Origin: DATCJU01 sp036562635
GTDB taxonomy: Bacteria > Actinomycetota > Actinomycetes > Mycobacteriales > Pseudonocardiaceae
Assembly (NCBI GenBank): GCA_036562635.1
Contig: DATCJU010000048.1
Span: 1-23,308 of the forward strand
Reading direction: 5' to 3'
DNA: 23,308 nt
A program made the position numbers and the translations under genes. The notes under the pieces are model-generated. The model made no database searches and was not told the origin of the DNA. It worked only from the letters and a program-made list of their open reading frames with translations. Below, one piece after another: positions 21,790 through 23,308 of the stretch (positions are counted from its first letter, which is position 1; each line of letters begins with the position of its first letter).

Positions 21790-21837
21790 TTCGCACAGGG
21801 TGAGGAGCCGCGACGGGAGGAACCGTGCGTCGGACGC

Positions 21838-22521
21838 TCAGCCGGTGAGCAGCTGCTCGAACTGGCGGGCGGCCTTCTGCACCGCCTTGATCGCAAGATC
21901 GGTGTCGAGACTGTCCAGGGCCACCACGCCGATACACCGCTCGATGCCCAGCCCCGCCCCGTGCGCCGGTGGGATCCGGACACCGACGGCCACGCCAACC
22001 GCACCGGGCTGCAGCTGGCCCCGGGTGAGGCTGTACCCGTCGCGACGGGCCTGGCGGACCGGCTCAGGATCGGTGTCGGACTCCGGACGTGCCGCCAGGA
22101 TCGCGATACCGGCGGCTCCCTTGGACAGCGGATGCCTGCCACCCACCCGGTAGCCGACGGTGAGCATCGTGTCGTCGGGCTCGGCGGTCATCAGCACGAC
22201 GCAGTCGTCACCCTCGGGAGCGGACACGAACGCGGTCGCGTGCGCCTCGTTGGCCAGGGAGCGCAGCAGGACCTGCAGCTCGCGGGTGACCTGGGGCTCG
22301 AACCGGGACGCGAGCACCGCGATCCCCGACGCGAGCCGGATACGCCCGTCGCCGCCCCGGGTGACCAGCTGGTGGGACTCGAGGGTGGCGACGATCCGGT
22401 AGCAGACGGCCCGGTGCACCCCCAGCTCCCGAGCGAGGTCGGCCACCATCACACCCTCGGGAGCCAAGGAGATGAGCTCCAACGCGCGCAGCCCACGATC
22501 GAGAGTCTGCAGCGTGCTCAT
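21838..22521 (-). CDS. IclR family transcriptional regulator
   Basis: A 227-residue IclR-type regulator. The N-terminal winged helix-turn-helix spans about residues 5-62 (LDRGLRALELISLAPEGV, then ADLARELGVHRAVCYRIVATLESHQL). The C-terminal effector domain contains PLSKGAAGIAILAARPE and IGVVALDSL, typical of the GAF-like ligand pocket; the domain looks a little short compared with the usual 250-270 residue proteins. The ATG at 22521 is fixed by AGGAGGAAG about 8 nt upstream; the longer frame to 22662 adds low-complexity sequence and overlaps the end of uvrB. IclR proteins bind small acids or aromatics and control catabolic operons. It lies 245 bp upstream of the P450/MHS operon on the same strand with a promoter between, so it is the likely local regulator. 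Confidence 0.9.
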   Translation of the reverse strand: MSTLQTLDRGLRALELISLAPEGVMVADLARELGVHRAVCYRIVATLESHQLVTRGGDGRIRLASGIAVLASRFEPQVTRELQVLLRSLANEAHATAFVSAPEGDDCVVLMTAEPDDTMLTVGYRVGGRHPLSKGAAGIAILAARPESDTDPEPVRQARRDGYSLTRGQLQPGAVGVAVGVRIPPAHGAGLGIERCIGVVALDSLDTDLAIKAVQKAARQFEQLLTG

Positions 22522-22658
22522 CCGAGTACTTCCTCCTACCGCCGGCGCACCTGCACCGCTCCACTGGGTCAGGCGCATGTTACTGCCCGCAAGCACTCCG
22601 CCTCGCCCCGCTTCTCGGACGAGTGGTGGCCGGGCAGGCGACGACGGCGGCGACCACG

Positions 22659-23308
22659 TCACTGCACGCCCGCGGCGTCCATCCCGCGCAGCTCCTTCTT
22701 CAGGTCGGCGATCTCGTCACGCAGCCGCGCGGCCAGCTCGAACTGCAGGTCGCGGGCCGCGTTCATCATCTGCTCGGTGAGCTGCTGGATGAGATCGGCC
22801 AGCTCGGCCCGCGGCATGGCCTTCACATCCCGACCGGCCAGCACCCCCGACGTGGCCCGCGGCTCCGGCTCGCCCGTGGCCCGGCGTCCCTGGCCGGCGG
22901 CTTGGCCCGGCTCGGCCACCTGCTCGGTGTCCTCCGCCTCGGCGTAGACCCGGTCCAGGATGTCCGCGATCTTCTTCCGCAACGGGCGCGGATCGATCCC
23001 GTGCTCGGCGTTGTAGGCCATCTGCTTGGCCCGTCGCCGGTTGGTCTCCTCGATCGCCCGGCGCATCGACTCGGTGATCGTGTCGGCGTACATGTGCACC
23101 TGTCCCGACACGTGCCGTGCCGCCCGGCCGATGGTCTGGATCAGCGAGGTCTCGCTCCGCAGGAAGCCCTCCTTGTCGGCGTCCAGGATGGCCACCAGCG
23201 ACACCTCGGGCAGGTCCAGGCCCTCACGCAGCAAGTTGATGCCCACCAGCACGTCGAACACGCCCAGGCGCAGGTCGCGGATGATCTCCATGCGCTCGAG
23301 CGTGTCGA
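22659..23308 (-). CDS. uvrB: Excinuclease ABC subunit B, C-terminal part (cut by the window)
   Basis: The last 216 residues of UvrB, the DNA-damage recognition helicase-like subunit of nucleotide excision repair. The frame is open to the window edge and begins DTLERMEIIRDLRLG. Helicase motif V (VLVGINLLREGLDLPEVS) and motif VI (QTIGRAARHVSG) are intact, followed by the YAEAEDTEQ linker. The C-terminal UVR domain (ADLIQQLTEQMMNAARDLQFELAARLRDEI) binds UvrC. A Gly/Ala/Glu-rich linker of about 35 residues separates the helicase from the UVR domain, as is usual in actinobacterial UvrB. The natural stop is at 22659. The IclR gene downstream starts 137 bp beyond with its own ribosome site, so co-transcription is possible but a functional link is unlikely. 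Confidence 0.97.
   Translation of the reverse strand, partial: DTLERMEIIRDLRLGVFDVLVGINLLREGLDLPEVSLVAILDADKEGFLRSETSLIQTIGRAARHVSGQVHMYADTITESMRRAIEETNRRRAKQMAYNAEHGIDPRPLRKKIADILDRVYAEAEDTEQVAEPGQAAGQGRRATGEPEPRATSGVLAGRDVKAMPRAELADLIQQLTEQMMNAARDLQFELAARLRDEIADLKKELRGMDAAGVQ

Noticed and set aside
1..23308. CRISPR array, tRNA or rRNA genes, prophage or toxin-antitoxin loci
   Set aside because: No regularly spaced repeats, no tRNA-like cloverleaf or rRNA sequence, and no phage, integrase or toxin gene was recognised on either strand.

Overview
The window is GC-rich DNA that reads as actinobacterial chromosome. A mycothiol-dependent maleylpyruvate-isomerase-type protein, a DUF1876 protein, a TipA-type MerR regulator and several genes with a TANNNT box only 7-8 nt before the start codon (the leaderless pattern) all fit the Actinomycetia. 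Pseudonocardiaceae or a close relative is my guess, not something the sequence proves. I saw no rRNA, tRNA, insertion sequence, phage gene or CRISPR array. The region looks like ordinary chromosome carrying a mosaic of small enzyme, transport and regulator units.

Layout. 1-2.5 kb: the 3' end of a maleylpyruvate-isomerase-family gene overlaps tail-to-tail with a membrane acyltransferase-3 gene, which diverges from an MBL-fold hydrolase. 2.5-5.2 kb: a DHA2-type drug exporter and a TipA-like MerR regulator on the minus strand, the latter behind a MerR-type promoter with a dyad. 5.2-5.65 kb: a decayed piece of a beta-propeller gene. 5.8-7.7 kb: a DUF1876 gene, a 48-residue gene and an Old Yellow Enzyme (YqjM type). 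7.8-11.6 kb: a GNAT acetyltransferase, an S9 prolyl-oligopeptidase-type peptidase and, divergent from it, a metal-dependent amidohydrolase. The last two share a 68-bp promoter region holding a 19-bp palindrome and look like a peptide-degradation pair.

11.7-12.85 kb: a TerC/Alx family membrane protein behind a leader that looks like a yybP-ykoY manganese riboswitch. A 9-bp anti-Shine-Dalgarno helix competes with the aptamer P1 helix. 13.0-17.1 kb: an unusual two-gene ABC exporter. Its first protein joins an extracytoplasmic S15/CocE-like alpha/beta hydrolase, two membrane segments and a cytoplasmic ABC ATPase in one chain. The second gene, overlapping it, encodes the permease. 17.2-17.6 kb: a VOC-family protein. 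17.9-22.5 kb: an IclR regulator followed by a self-sufficient CYP116B-like P450-reductase and an MHS-family uptake transporter, which looks like a substrate uptake and oxidation unit. 22.66 kb to the end: the 3' part of uvrB.

The points most worth following are the hydrolase-ABC fusion, the TerC leader switch, the P450/transporter/IclR unit and the peptidase/amidohydrolase pair.
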